Of a DNA stretch of 64,000 nt, positions 8,294 to 20,084 are shown piece by piece (the first letter of the stretch is position 1; every line of letters begins with the position of its first letter). The position numbers were made by a program, and so were the translations under genes. The notes beneath the pieces are model-generated. The model was not told the DNA's origin. It did not search any database and saw only the letters and a program-made list of their open reading frames with translations. This stretch comes from Lactococcus nasutitermitis (GTDB taxonomy: Bacteria; Bacillota; Bacilli; Lactobacillales; Streptococcaceae): the NCBI RefSeq assembly GCF_018403765.1, contig NZ_BOVQ01000002.1:186001-250000 (forward strand), written 5' to 3'.

Positions 8294-10675
8294 TTATTTT
8301 TTTAGAAACATGAGCATTCTTTTTATAAATTCAACAATCGCAAGCGACGAAGCCGTTCCAATAACTACTCCTCCAGCACCCGCCAGACGTACACGCAAAG
8401 TATGCGCCCGCTCTGAAAACTGCTTCAAAGTCTTAGACAAGTTTCTACTTTGATGTCCTGCTACTTTATTCATCCCTACTTGTTCTTTACTCACTTGGGG
8501 ACTTTTATTATCAGTCGCTACTTCTTTTACTGACTTTTCTACTGGCTTTTTATCAGTTTCTGCTTTATTAACTTTATCTGGAACTTTTTGTGCTTCAGTT
8601 ACCACCGCACTTTGCTTTACTTTAGCACCATCTACTGAAACTTTTTCCTGTTTACTCAAATGAGAAGCAACTACTTTTTCATAATGAACACTTATATTTA
8701 TTTTTTCAGACTTATAAATTCCTGCTATAGTATTCTTTTTTATATTTGCCGCCAACTGTTTATCACTACCTGACGTTACAACTTGTGTTTTCCCATCAAA
8801 ATCCGTATAGGTCATCGTGACAACTGCATTATAAATATTGTGTTCCTTATCTGTCTCAGTTGGCAGAACAGTTGCACTATAATCATCATCGTACAAACCT
8901 TTATCCGTTTTTGTTATCACACTTCCGTCAACATTAGTTATATTAAGTGAAAGCTGCGTAGGAAGCGCTGAAACAAGTAAATGAAAATCAAGAGGAGCCA
9001 CTGAAAAATTAGGATAGGCAAGCAAAGCAGACTTCAAATCTGGATAATCCTTACCGTCTGGTCCAACAACTCCAGATACCGAATATCCTACTGGCAATTT
9101 GGGTAAATATGGCAGAGAAATCTTATCTCCTACTAATCCCTTTACTTCAGCAATATTTGGAAGTTGAGTTGAAGTATTATGTGTCCCCGCAGCATATTGA
9201 TAATCAAACTTTACTTTTGCTGGTAAAGCCGCTAAGTAAATTGTAAAATTCTGCTGCCCATCACTGAAATTTGGAGAACTTGCTAGAGCATCATCAAGAT
9301 TATTAAACTCAGCACCATTTGCATTTACAACCTTTGCAATATCATAACCTGCTAATAAATCAAAGTTTGGTTTTGCAATCAAACTTCCTTGCAGTCCACT
9401 TTCAATGATTGTTTTTGGAAGCTCAGCATTGGTATTAGTATTGAGCCAAGCAAAATGAAAGACAGCTGTCCCCTTTGGAATTGGATTATAGTACACATCA
9501 ATAACATTTGAGGCATTATCATCACTGACAATAACTGATTTTACTGCTTGGACATTGTAGCCAGCAACACTAGGAGCAATAAAATCATAAGAAGAGCTGT
9601 TATCACTACTTGAACTTTGAGAATCATTTATCGAAATTTGATCTCCAACATTTGCTAAAATTGTTGATGTCTCTCCAATTTCTTGTTGCGTCTGCTGATT
9701 GATATAATTTACTTGAACATTTTTTGTTATTTTACTTGCAGAAAACGAACCACCCTGACTTGCATAACTAAGCGTTCCATAATAATTTCCTGTTGCTCCA
9801 ACAATACCAAGCAACATTGAGCAAGGAACTGTAACATTTTGGGATATATTTGTTGTTTTGCCGTTTACAGTAGTTATTGTATAGTTAAGTTGTCCTGTAA
9901 CAGTATTTTCATCAGAATTTATCTCCTGAGGTTGCCAATCAACTCCCATTTGATCAGTTATTACATTTGAATTATCCGGACTATCTGCAGCTTCAGCAAC
10001 AGCATAACCACTATTAATCAATGCACCCGTTGAATTTGTTTGTCTAATAACAACATTATTTGAAACTGTAGTAGGCAAACCAATATTATCACTGTCACAG
10101 CCAGGATTATTATATAAATCTCGTCCTGCAAAAATTGAATCAGATAAACCACCAATTCCTAATTGATTACTAACTGCATTAACTAAATTAGTTGAAACTT
10201 CATTCATAGATGCTGGGGTAAAAATAAATCCAAGTGCATCTCCTGCTGCCAAAGGATTAGTTTCTCTGTAAGATTTAAGAGAAAACTCCCCTGAAAGATG
10301 GACAGCTTGTGTCATATCAACAGGTTCACGGAAGAAAGAATATCCAGCACTATTGGGTTGATTAGTCACCAAATTTATAGCAAAAGCTGATGAACTAGAT
10401 GTTACCGTCGCTCCAACATTCGTCCACATCGTATTATCTTGATAAAACTGAGCAGGGTATAAATGACCACCGATATTTATTGTTTGTCCAAAAGAAAGCT
10501 GTTGATTCTGTAAATTATTTGCTGTATCTGCAAAAGCAAGATAGTTACTGTCAGAACTTTGCAAAAGAGAGATACTAGAAGATGTAGAAACACCGAAAAG
10601 AGCTGTTGCAAAAAGCAACCCAGCTATCATTCTTTCGTATTTTCTATATCTTTTTCGAGTATCTCTCGAGTTCAT
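8294..10675 (-). CDS. Secreted membrane-anchored surface protein with L-type lectin-like and MucBP-like domains
   Basis: A 793-residue protein. A basic N-terminus (RDTRKRYRKYER) and hydrophobic stretch form a long signal peptide probably cut near AFA-D at about residue 50. Residues about 60-300 resemble the legume-lectin-like domain of Firmicute surface proteins, with DALGFIFTP near 145. Then come tandem MucBP-like modules; two are related to each other (residues about 400-485 and 486-570, each ending with a YPNF or SPNF stretch and an ALP). A lysine-rich linker (about 670-760) precedes a C-terminal hydrophobic segment and KKMLMFLKK-like basic end. No LPxTG motif is visible, so anchoring appears to be transmembrane. 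Likely an adhesin binding glycans or mucus; ligand unknown. Single gene with its own promoter and terminator. Confidence 0.75.
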   Translation of the reverse strand: MNSRDTRKRYRKYERMIAGLLFATALFGVSTSSSISLLQSSDSNYLAFADTANNLQNQQLSFGQTINIGGHLYPAQFYQDNTMWTNVGATVTSSSSAFAINLVTNQPNSAGYSFFREPVDMTQAVHLSGEFSLKSYRETNPLAAGDALGFIFTPASMNEVSTNLVNAVSNQLGIGGLSDSIFAGRDLYNNPGCDSDNIGLPTTVSNNVVIRQTNSTGALINSGYAVAEAADSPDNSNVITDQMGVDWQPQEINSDENTVTGQLNYTITTVNGKTTNISQNVTVPCSMLLGIVGATGNYYGTLSYASQGGSFSASKITKNVQVNYINQQTQQEIGETSTILANVGDQISINDSQSSSSDNSSSYDFIAPSVAGYNVQAVKSVIVSDDNASNVIDVYYNPIPKGTAVFHFAWLNTNTNAELPKTIIESGLQGSLIAKPNFDLLAGYDIAKVVNANGAEFNNLDDALASSPNFSDGQQNFTIYLAALPAKVKFDYQYAAGTHNTSTQLPNIAEVKGLVGDKISLPYLPKLPVGYSVSGVVGPDGKDYPDLKSALLAYPNFSVAPLDFHLLVSALPTQLSLNITNVDGSVITKTDKGLYDDDYSATVLPTETDKEHNIYNAVVTMTYTDFDGKTQVVTSGSDKQLAANIKKNTIAGIYKSEKINISVHYEKVVASHLSKQEKVSVDGAKVKQSAVVTEAQKVPDKVNKAETDKKPVEKSVKEVATDNKSPQVSKEQVGMNKVAGHQSRNLSKTLKQFSERAHTLRVRLAGAGGVVIGTASSLAIVEFIKRMLMFLKK

Positions 10676-10712
10676 TTATTCACACTTTCTAGCTTTAAAA
10701 TTCCCTAGTACT

Positions 10713-10741
10713 ATTCTAACATCATTACTTATACATTACAA
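10713..10741 (-). promoter_or_regulatory. Promoter of the surface protein gene
   Basis: On the minus strand TTGTAA (10736-10741), 17-base spacer, TAGAAT (10713-10718), 38 bases upstream of the ATG at 10675. Confidence 0.65.
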
Positions 10742-10866
10742 GAGAAAAGATTTTGTTACAGCATATCCTTTATATCTCATCAACACTCATTATCATTTTT
10801 TAGTTTTTTTATTGATAGTATAAATATTATAATAGCAAATTTTTTTATGCTTCTGTTATAAAAAGC

Positions 10867-11790
10867 TTACTTTTGTTCTTTAACGATATATACTGGACGC
10901 TTCTTACTTTCTAAGAAGATATTACTGATATATTTTCCAATAATTCCCAACATCAAAAGTGTAAAGCCAAAACAAAAAAGAAGAACAACAATCATAGATG
11001 TCCAACCACTTACTGAATGATGGAAAAACAGCTGACGAATAATCAAAGCAATTATCCCAATGATTGTAAGAAAAACAGTTGTTAAACCTGTGTAAGTTGC
11101 AATCTCAAGAGGAGCTTCTGAAAAATTAACAAAACCATCAAAAGCATAAGCTACTTTCTCCCAAAAATTCCATTTTGTCTTCCCAGCCACTCGCTGTTGA
11201 TTTTCATAGCTTATATATTGCGTATTAAAACCTACCCAACTAAATAATCCCTTTGAAAAGCGATTATATTCTGAAAGCTGTAAAATGGCATCTACTACCT
11301 GCCGTGTCATTAAACGAAAATCCCGAACACCATCAATTATTTCCGTTTTACTCATCTTATTTATCAATTTATAAAAAAGACGTGAGCCGACAGAAATCAG
11401 TAGAGCTTCCCCCGAACGACTCACACGTTGCGCTGCTACACAATCTATATCCTTTTCCTGAATTTTCTCGTACATTTCCAGTAATAACTCAGGTGGGTCT
11501 TGTAAATCTGCATCCATCAAAGTCACGTAATCTCCACTTGCCGTTTGCAAACCTGCTAATATTGCTGCTTCCTTACCAAAGTTACGTGAAAAAGAAAGAT
11601 AATGAACGAAAGTATTTTCATCACATAAAGAACGTAAAGTGTCCAAGGTTCCATCTGTTGAACCATCATTAACAAAAATATACTCAAATTCAAGAGGAAA
11701 TTCCAAACGAATTTTCTCAATTCTTTCAAAAAATATAGGAAGTGCTACTTCCTCATTATAACAGGGAACAATTACTGAAAGACTGCTCAT
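10867..11790 (-). CDS. Family 2 glycosyltransferase, bactoprenol-sugar synthase type
   Basis: A 307-residue protein. The N-terminal GT-A domain (about 1-220) has the sugar-nucleotide and metal-binding DADLQDPP and the opening SVIVPCYNEE. Two C-terminal hydrophobic segments (about 228-252 and 262-290) place it in the GtrB/CsbB/DPM1-like group that moves a sugar from UDP- or GDP-sugar to undecaprenyl phosphate on the cytoplasmic face, for later decoration of wall polymers or lipoteichoic acid. The start has AGAAGG upstream. It follows the unknown membrane protein gene by 24 bases and is probably in its operon; a partner flippase or GT-C enzyme is not nearby. Confidence 0.85.
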   Translation of the reverse strand: MSSLSVIVPCYNEEVALPIFFERIEKIRLEFPLEFEYIFVNDGSTDGTLDTLRSLCDENTFVHYLSFSRNFGKEAAILAGLQTASGDYVTLMDADLQDPPELLLEMYEKIQEKDIDCVAAQRVSRSGEALLISVGSRLFYKLINKMSKTEIIDGVRDFRLMTRQVVDAILQLSEYNRFSKGLFSWVGFNTQYISYENQQRVAGKTKWNFWEKVAYAFDGFVNFSEAPLEIATYTGLTTVFLTIIGIIALIIRQLFFHHSVSGWTSMIVVLLFCFGFTLLMLGIIGKYISNIFLESKKRPVYIVKEQK

Positions 11791-11814
11791 CTATCCAACC
11801 TTCTAAATCAATAT

Positions 11815-12504
11815 TCACAGAAAACCTTTTCTATTCGTGCCAATTATTTGTTTTTTTATTTTAGGAATCTGCAAATCTTCACACATAGCTTTTTTCACAC
11901 GGACAATTAAATTTTCTTTTGGAATAAGTAACTCTCGAACCTTATCATCTCGTGCCTCAAGCTCAATCAAATTTATTGCTGCTTCTATTGAATCCACTTC
12001 ATGATTTTGCAATACCTTAATAATGTAGGAAAGAGTTTCTGTATTCAAATATTTTGCAGGAATTTTTGAATTTATAAACATTTCATTTTGCAAATATTCT
12101 TCTGCTTTTTGAGCAATATTTTTTTGCTCTTTTTTAAATTTAGGCATAAGAAATTTTGAAATCATTCTTTTACCACCAGGTAAATAATCCTTTTTCCAAA
12201 GAGAATTTAAGCCCGTTGTTAAAAGAGCACCTAAACACCAGGTCACAAAAGTAATAGCAAACATCCGCATAAAAGATTCAAGTTCACTTACTTGTACCAC
12301 ACTATTCCCCAAAATTTTAGAATATTTGCTCAATCCCCAAAACATAGCACAGAGAGAAATGACCGTCGCTACAAGAACAGATTGATAATATATTCGACGT
12401 TCAATTTTATGTTCAAAAGTTTTTTTCAAATTGTCAATTTGTAAAATTGATTGTTCAAGTTTTTTTAAAACACTGAATAGCTCAATACAGTAATCAACGA
12501 CCAT
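11815..12504 (-). CDS. Unknown protein with two predicted membrane segments
   Basis: A 229-residue protein started at the ATG at 12504, which has AAAGGAG at ideal spacing; an upstream in-frame codon at 12540 lacks this. Residues about 5-45 look like a coiled coil (CIELFSVLKKLEQSILQIDNLK), followed by two hydrophobic segments (about 45-65 and 85-105) and a charged C-terminal half with predicted helices. No family recognised. It is transcribed from its own promoter, just downstream of the ATP synthase terminator, ahead of the glycosyltransferase gene, so a role in the same envelope modification is possible but unproven. Confidence 0.7.
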   Translation of the reverse strand: MVVDYCIELFSVLKKLEQSILQIDNLKKTFEHKIERRIYYQSVLVATVISLCAMFWGLSKYSKILGNSVVQVSELESFMRMFAITFVTWCLGALLTTGLNSLWKKDYLPGGKRMISKFLMPKFKKEQKNIAQKAEEYLQNEMFINSKIPAKYLNTETLSYIIKVLQNHEVDSIEAAINLIELEARDDKVRELLIPKENLIVRVKKAMCEDLQIPKIKKQIIGTNRKGFL

Positions 12505-12551
12505 TTTTTCTCCTTTCCTAAAGTTTTTATACAAATACACTATATTTGTTC

Positions 12552-12580
12552 AGTTTAACACATTTTGAGCTTTTTATCAA
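12552..12580 (-). promoter_or_regulatory. Promoter of the membrane protein-glycosyltransferase pair
   Basis: Minus strand: TTGATA (12575-12580), exactly 17 bases, TAAACT (12552-12557) with TG extension. Confidence 0.65.
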
Positions 12581-12653
12581 TTCTTTCCACATTCTTACTC
12601 TTTACTTTTTTAAATCATATTCCCTTTTTCATCTATGTATTTTTTACATAAAA

Positions 12654-12673
12654 AAATACCTTAAAAGGTATTT
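12654..12673 (-). terminator. Terminator of the atp operon
   Basis: AAATACCTT (12654-12662) and AAGGTATTT (12665-12673) form a 9-base stem right after the atpC stop, with a T-run beyond it on the minus strand. Confidence 0.85.
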
Positions 12674-13108
12674 CTATTGATGTTTTGAGACATTCAAACG
12701 GTTTAATGCACGGTGTAGGGAAATTTCTGCACGCCGTACATCATCTGTTTTATGTGCTACTTTTGCTTCTTCAATTTCACGTTCTGCCCGCATCTTCGCA
12801 CGTTCAGCTCGTGAAACATCAATATCACGTTCTCGTTCAGCCGAATCCGCAACAATCGTTACTAGATTACGATTGACTTCAACAATACCACCATTTACAG
12901 CGATATAGTCCACTTGCTCATTTTTATCTTCGGGACGTCGAACTTTAAGTTCATCAATCTCAAGACCAGCAATAGTTGAAATCATATGGGGCAAAATCCC
13001 CATATCTCCACCTGTTGTATGTGCAAGAACAAACGTTCCATGATGGTCATAAACCACACCATTTGGAGTGATGACTTGAACTGTCATTTCTGTTAATTCT
13101 TCAGCCAT
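12674..13108 (-). CDS. atpC: ATP synthase epsilon subunit
   Basis: Last gene of the F1F0-ATPase operon. The 144-residue epsilon subunit sits on the rotor stalk and regulates ATP hydrolysis. The N-terminal beta-sandwich starts [15 protein letters not shown] and the C-terminal part is a helical hairpin rich in Arg and Glu ([19 protein letters not shown]). Begins 15 bases after atpD. In lactococci the enzyme mainly hydrolyses ATP to export protons for pH homeostasis. Confidence 0.96.
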   Translation of the reverse strand: MAEELTEMTVQVITPNGVVYDHHGTFVLAHTTGGDMGILPHMISTIAGLEIDELKVRRPEDKNEQVDYIAVNGGIVEVNRNLVTIVADSAERERDIDVSRAERAKMRAEREIEEAKVAHKTDDVRRAEISLHRALNRLNVSKHQ

Positions 13109-13123
13109 TCATTTGACCTCCGA

Positions 13124-14560
<1,437 letters not shown>

Positions 14561-14581
14561 TTAATAATCGAATTTTTTTAA

Positions 14582-15451
14582 TTATTCTAATGCTGATGCA
14601 CCAGCAACAATTTCGGTAATTTCTTGTGTAATTGCAGCCTGACGTGCGCGGTTATACTGAATTGTTAAATCGCTAATAACTGTCTTCGCATTGTCAGTAG
14701 CTGTACGCATTGCTGCCATACCAGCAGCGTGTTCTGCCGTTTTTGCATCAACAATGGAGCCATAAATCATGCTTTCAGCATATTGTGGTAATAATTGATC
14801 CAAAATTGTATCACGGTCTGGTTCAAGTTCAAATGTTTCCAAAGAATGTTCTGTTGTTTGATTTTCATCAAAAGAGATTGGAAGCATTTTTTCCATCCGA
14901 ACCTGACTAGTCAATGAATTGACATGGTGATTGTAGCAAACGTACAATTCATCAAATTCTTCATCTTGGTACAGTTTAACAGCCTCAGAAACAATTGTGC
15001 GTACTTCTTCAAATGACGGTGTATCAGAAAGTCCTCGAAGTTCATAAGAAACTTTAATATTTCGTGATTTAAAGAAATCTGCTCCCATACCACCTAAAGC
15101 CATGACAGAAAAAGCTTCATCATTTTTTTGTTTCATCAATTCAGCCATAACAGACTTCAAGATATTAGAATTATATCCACCTACAAGTCCACGGTCTGAT
15201 GTAATTACCAAATAACCAACTTTTTTTACTGGGCGTTTCAACATCATCGGATTTTTTGATGGTCCGTTATCATGCGAAACAAGGTCAAATGTTACTTGAC
15301 GCACCTTAGATGCGTATATTTGAAATTTCTTAGCATGATTTTCTGATTTTTGCAGTTTTGCTGCAGAAACCATTTGCATCGCGCCTGTAATTTGGCTAGT
15401 TTTAGCTGTTGAAGCAATTTTAGTTTTAATTTCATTAAGTGAAGCTGGCAT
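14582..15451 (-). CDS. atpG: ATP synthase gamma subunit
   Basis: A 289-residue rotor shaft subunit. The N-terminal helix ([33 protein letters not shown]) and the C-terminal helix ([34 protein letters not shown]) are the conserved coiled-coil pair that rotates within alpha3-beta3. It sits between atpA and atpD with short gaps. Confidence 0.97.
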   Translation of the reverse strand: MPASLNEIKTKIASTAKTSQITGAMQMVSAAKLQKSENHAKKFQIYASKVRQVTFDLVSHDNGPSKNPMMLKRPVKKVGYLVITSDRGLVGGYNSNILKSVMAELMKQKNDEAFSVMALGGMGADFFKSRNIKVSYELRGLSDTPSFEEVRTIVSEAVKLYQDEEFDELYVCYNHHVNSLTSQVRMEKMLPISFDENQTTEHSLETFELEPDRDTILDQLLPQYAESMIYGSIVDAKTAEHAAGMAAMRTATDNAKTVISDLTIQYNRARQAAITQEITEIVAGASALE

Positions 15452-15465
15452 AGTTCAAGCCTCCC

Positions 15466-16989
<1,524 letters not shown>

Positions 16990-17030
16990 TTAGATTAGTT
17001 TGCAAAATTATTCTTTTGCATTTCTCTTTT

Positions 17031-17558
17031 TTAGAGAATTTCATTTGCGATTTTCGCTAATTGTGTTTTGATTGAACTGTCAATAATTTTTCCGCGAGAG
17101 CTAATAATAAAGCCTCCAAGAATTTTTTCATCAACAGTATTTATCACTTTTACTTCGTTTAAATCAAATTTTGCTTTAGTAAGTTGCTCAAATTTTTGGA
17201 TTTGATTTTCCGTAAGAGCAACACTTGAAATAACTTCAACATCAGCAATTTTGAACATATCATCTGCTGTATTTTTTACTTCTTGCAAAATTTCATATAA
17301 ATCAGCTAATCTTCCATTAAGACGTACTGTATTTAAGAAATTGCGCATCAAATCTGAAGCTGAATTATTTAAAGTATCAACAACTTGAGATTTTATATCA
17401 GCTGAATAAACATCATCTGAGAAAAATTTTGTAAGGTTTTGACTTTCAAATAACTCTGCAACTTGTGCGACTTCTGCAAGAATTTCTTCAAGTTTTGATT
17501 GTTCTTGTGCAACTTCTAGTAAAGCTTTGCTGTATTTTTGTGAATTTACTTTTGCCAT
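17031..17558 (-). CDS. atpH: ATP synthase delta subunit
   Basis: A 175-residue stator subunit that links the b-subunit dimer to the top of alpha3-beta3. The conserved C-terminal segment reads [25 protein letters not shown]. Starts one base after the atpF stop, indicating coupled translation. Confidence 0.95.
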   Translation of the reverse strand: MAKVNSQKYSKALLEVAQEQSKLEEILAEVAQVAELFESQNLTKFFSDDVYSADIKSQVVDTLNNSASDLMRNFLNTVRLNGRLADLYEILQEVKNTADDMFKIADVEVISSVALTENQIQKFEQLTKAKFDLNEVKVINTVDEKILGGFIISSRGKIIDSSIKTQLAKIANEIL

Positions 17559-17559
17559 C

Positions 17560-18066
17560 TTATTCTCCTAACTTAGCGAGATAAGAGTCAATTAGTTCTG
17601 ATTGTGCATTAGCATCAAGAGACTGACCAATCAATTTTTCGGCGATTTTAACAGAAATATCTGCAACTTCACCTTTAACTGAATTGAGCGCTTCTTTGCG
17701 TTCTTGTTCAATTTCTTCTTTAGCACGTTTTTTCACGTTAGCAACTTCTTCATTGGCAGTAGAGACAATTTTAGCCCGATTCTGATTGGCTGTATCGTTT
17801 GCTGTTTGAATGATACCTGCTGCTTCACTTTTTGAACCTGCAAGTTCTGTTTCTCTTTGCTTAACAAGTTCAGCAGCTTGCTTATTTGATTCCTCTGCTG
17901 CATCAATATCATCTGAAATCTTTTTAGCACGTGCTTCAAAAATGCCAGTAATTGATTTCCACAAGAAAACGCGGATTAAAATGAGCAGAATGATAAATGC
18001 GAGACTCGCAACAATAACGTTTCCGAGAACGGTGTTCTTGGGAGTAGCATCTAATAATGTCAACAT
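17560..18066 (-). CDS. atpF: ATP synthase subunit b
   Basis: A 168-residue peripheral-stalk subunit: one N-terminal membrane helix (about residues 15-35) followed by a long charged coiled coil rich in Ala, Glu, Lys and Gln and a C-terminal [23 protein letters not shown] segment. Lies 11 bases after atpB. Confidence 0.96.
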   Translation of the reverse strand: MLTLLDATPKNTVLGNVIVASLAFIILLILIRVFLWKSITGIFEARAKKISDDIDAAEESNKQAAELVKQRETELAGSKSEAAGIIQTANDTANQNRAKIVSTANEEVANVKKRAKEEIEQERKEALNSVKGEVADISVKIAEKLIGQSLDANAQSELIDSYLAKLGE

Positions 18067-18077
18067 AATTTCTACTC

Positions 18078-18791
18078 CTATTCTTCTTCTAATATTTTAT
18101 GACTAATATACAAGTTTGTTAAAAGAACAAATACATAAGCCTGAAGTGATGAAATGAATATTGAAAATCCAATCCACGCGACACCAAGAATAATGGATAC
18201 GGGATAAAACAATGCGTTAGACTGCGACATTGAAGCAATGAGATTTAACATTACTTCACCGGCAAAAATATTACCGTAAAGACGAAGACCAAGAGACAAA
18301 GTATTGATGAATTCATCAAGAATATTCATTGGAAGCATTGCTTTTGGAGCTTTCCAGAAAGCGACGGTCAGATATTTTTTGAAACCAAATTTTTGAACAC
18401 CCAAAACATTTGCGAGAAGGATAATCAAAAGAGAAAGTGTCAAGTCAATCGTTGGATTCGCTGTAGGAGATTTCCAGAAGCTAATATCTGAAGTGTTGTG
18501 CCAGTCGGTCACTAAACCTAAGATATTTGCAATTAGAAGGAAAGAAAATAGGGTGAAGTTCATAAGGGTGAAGCGCGGTGCATCATGAGCACCGAGATTG
18601 TCTTTACCGATACCATTGACGAAATCAACGACCCACTCCAGAACATTTTGTTTGCCAGTAGGTTTGAGTTGCATTTTGCGACTCGCCCAAAATACAAGAC
18701 CGAATACGATTACCATGGTAAGAAGTGTCATTGTAGTGACAGTCCCATCAAAGGCAATTGGTCCAATATTAAAGGTCCATGATGATTCCAT
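18078..18791 (-). CDS. atpB: ATP synthase subunit a
   Basis: A 237-residue F0 membrane subunit with five or six hydrophobic helices that forms the proton half-channels. The essential arginine occurs in TLSLGLRLYGNIFAGE near residue 170, and the last helices read SSLQAYVFVLLTNLYIS. It follows atpE, giving the lactococcal E-B-F-H-A-G-D-C order. Confidence 0.96.
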   Translation of the reverse strand: MESSWTFNIGPIAFDGTVTTMTLLTMVIVFGLVFWASRKMQLKPTGKQNVLEWVVDFVNGIGKDNLGAHDAPRFTLMNFTLFSFLLIANILGLVTDWHNTSDISFWKSPTANPTIDLTLSLLIILLANVLGVQKFGFKKYLTVAFWKAPKAMLPMNILDEFINTLSLGLRLYGNIFAGEVMLNLIASMSQSNALFYPVSIILGVAWIGFSIFISSLQAYVFVLLTNLYISHKILEEE

Positions 18792-18840
18792 ATTTCTTCT
18801 TCCTTTCTATCTCTAATTTAAAATGTGATTTCCCTTTAGA

Positions 18841-19056
18841 TTAGCTAAAAAGGAAAGTCATAGCGAGAGCGATGAAGAATGTACCTTCGGCAAAGGCAAT
18901 ACCAAGGAACATATTTGTTCTAAGTTTGCTTTCCATTTCTGGTTGACGGGCTACAGATTGGATAAAGCTTGAAACGACGAGACCATCACCAATAGCGGCA
19001 CCAGCAGCTGCAAAACCGATTGCAAGTGCTTGTAAGGCATGAAGTGTAATTGTCAT
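18841..19056 (-). CDS. atpE: ATP synthase subunit c
   Basis: A 71-residue two-helix protein that forms the rotor ring. The polar loop is ARQPE and the proton-binding carboxylate is the glutamate in IAFAEGTFFIAL of helix 2. First gene of the operon, preceded by AGAGG about nine bases before the ATG. Confidence 0.97.
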   Translation of the reverse strand: MTITLHALQALAIGFAAAGAAIGDGLVVSSFIQSVARQPEMESKLRTNMFLGIAFAEGTFFIALAMTFLFS

Positions 19057-19107
19057 GTAAAGACCTCTTTCTATATGTGGATTGCCACAATTTATTATTA
19101 CTCTAAA

Positions 19108-19136
19108 ATTATAGCCTTATCAATTAACTTTGTCAA
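19108..19136 (-). promoter_or_regulatory. Consensus promoter of the atp operon
   Basis: Minus strand: TTGACA (19131-19136), 17-base spacer, TATAAT (19108-19113), both hexamers perfect. The start of transcription would be near 19101, giving a leader of about 45 bases before atpE. Confidence 0.93.
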
Positions 19137-19260
19137 AATTTTAAGGTGTATTTTCATTAATTTTCATAAAAATTTTTATATTTCGAGATGTAAGCGAAGC
19201 CATTATGTTTTGATTAAGTTTCCACTTTTTTTCTGTATTTTTTTGATGTTGTTTAGTAAA

Positions 19261-19285
19261 AAAGAACGTTAAATTTTGCGTTCTT
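19261..19285 (-). terminator. Terminator of the estA unit
   Basis: AAGAACG (19262-19268) pairs with CGTTCTT (19279-19285); on the minus strand the stem is followed by a T-run. It overlaps the end of the estA coding sequence. Confidence 0.75.
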
Positions 19286-20045
19286 CTTTTACATAATTAA
19301 TTGGTAACCATTCCAAAACTTGTTCAATCTTTTTTGTCCAGTAGTACCATTCATGAATACCATCTGAAGTTTCGTAAGTCAAATCATAGTTTAATTTTTT
19401 TAATTCTGCTGCTGCAAATTCATTGCCCGCAAAAAGAGCATCTTGTTTCCCGCACCATGCGTAGAGTTTTGGACAATATTCTGTTTTTCTTTCTGCTAAT
19501 GCTAAAATTTCATTGTCTGAGTTTTTGAATTGCTCAATGCTGCCAAAAATTCCTTGCCAATACGCTGCATTTTCATCAAAACGGCTTTCTAAGCCATTGA
19601 ATGTTAAAACACCTGATAAACTGGCTGCATAGCTAAATTTGTCTGTGCCAAGGGCAAGACGAAAAGCTCCATAACCGCCCATTGAAAGTCCTGCGATAAA
19701 GTTTTTTTCGCGTTTTGTTGAAAGATTTGGGAAAAAATTATGGATGACTTTAGGAAGTTCAAGAGCGATTGCATCAAAATAGTTCATACCGTAAGTTGTA
19801 TTGACATAAAACCCTAAATCTGTTGAAGGCATGACAATAGCAAGATTAGTGTGACGAATAAGACGTTCAATTCCTGAGCGTTGAAGCCATGAATTTTCAT
19901 TGCCAGTCATTCCGTGCAATAAATAAAGGACAGGAATTTCTTTTTCTGTGAAATTCTCAACTTTTGATGCTTCTGGATAAATAATTTTTACATTTCGATT
20001 CATAGCGAGAACTTCGCTATAATATTCTAAGTTTATAACCGCCAT
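19269..20045 (-). CDS. estA: Tributyrin esterase, esterase D-like
   Basis: A 258-residue serine esterase of the alpha/beta hydrolase fold, the same length as lactococcal EstA, which hydrolyses short-chain acyl esters and also makes esters by transfer. Nucleophile elbow GLSMGGYGA (about residues 119-127), oxyanion-hole region LLHGMTGNENSW, the likely catalytic aspartate in GKQDALF and histidine in GIHEWYYW. No signal peptide: cytoplasmic. Ribosome site AAAGGAG upstream. Transcribed alone, downstream of the comEA-comEC unit. Confidence 0.92.
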   Translation of the reverse strand: MAVINLEYYSEVLAMNRNVKIIYPEASKVENFTEKEIPVLYLLHGMTGNENSWLQRSGIERLIRHTNLAIVMPSTDLGFYVNTTYGMNYFDAIALELPKVIHNFFPNLSTKREKNFIAGLSMGGYGAFRLALGTDKFSYAASLSGVLTFNGLESRFDENAAYWQGIFGSIEQFKNSDNEILALAERKTEYCPKLYAWCGKQDALFAGNEFAAAELKKLNYDLTYETSDGIHEWYYWTKKIEQVLEWLPINYVKEERKI

Positions 20046-20084
20046 CTTATCTCCTTTTGATATGTTTTTGACGTTTTTATTATA

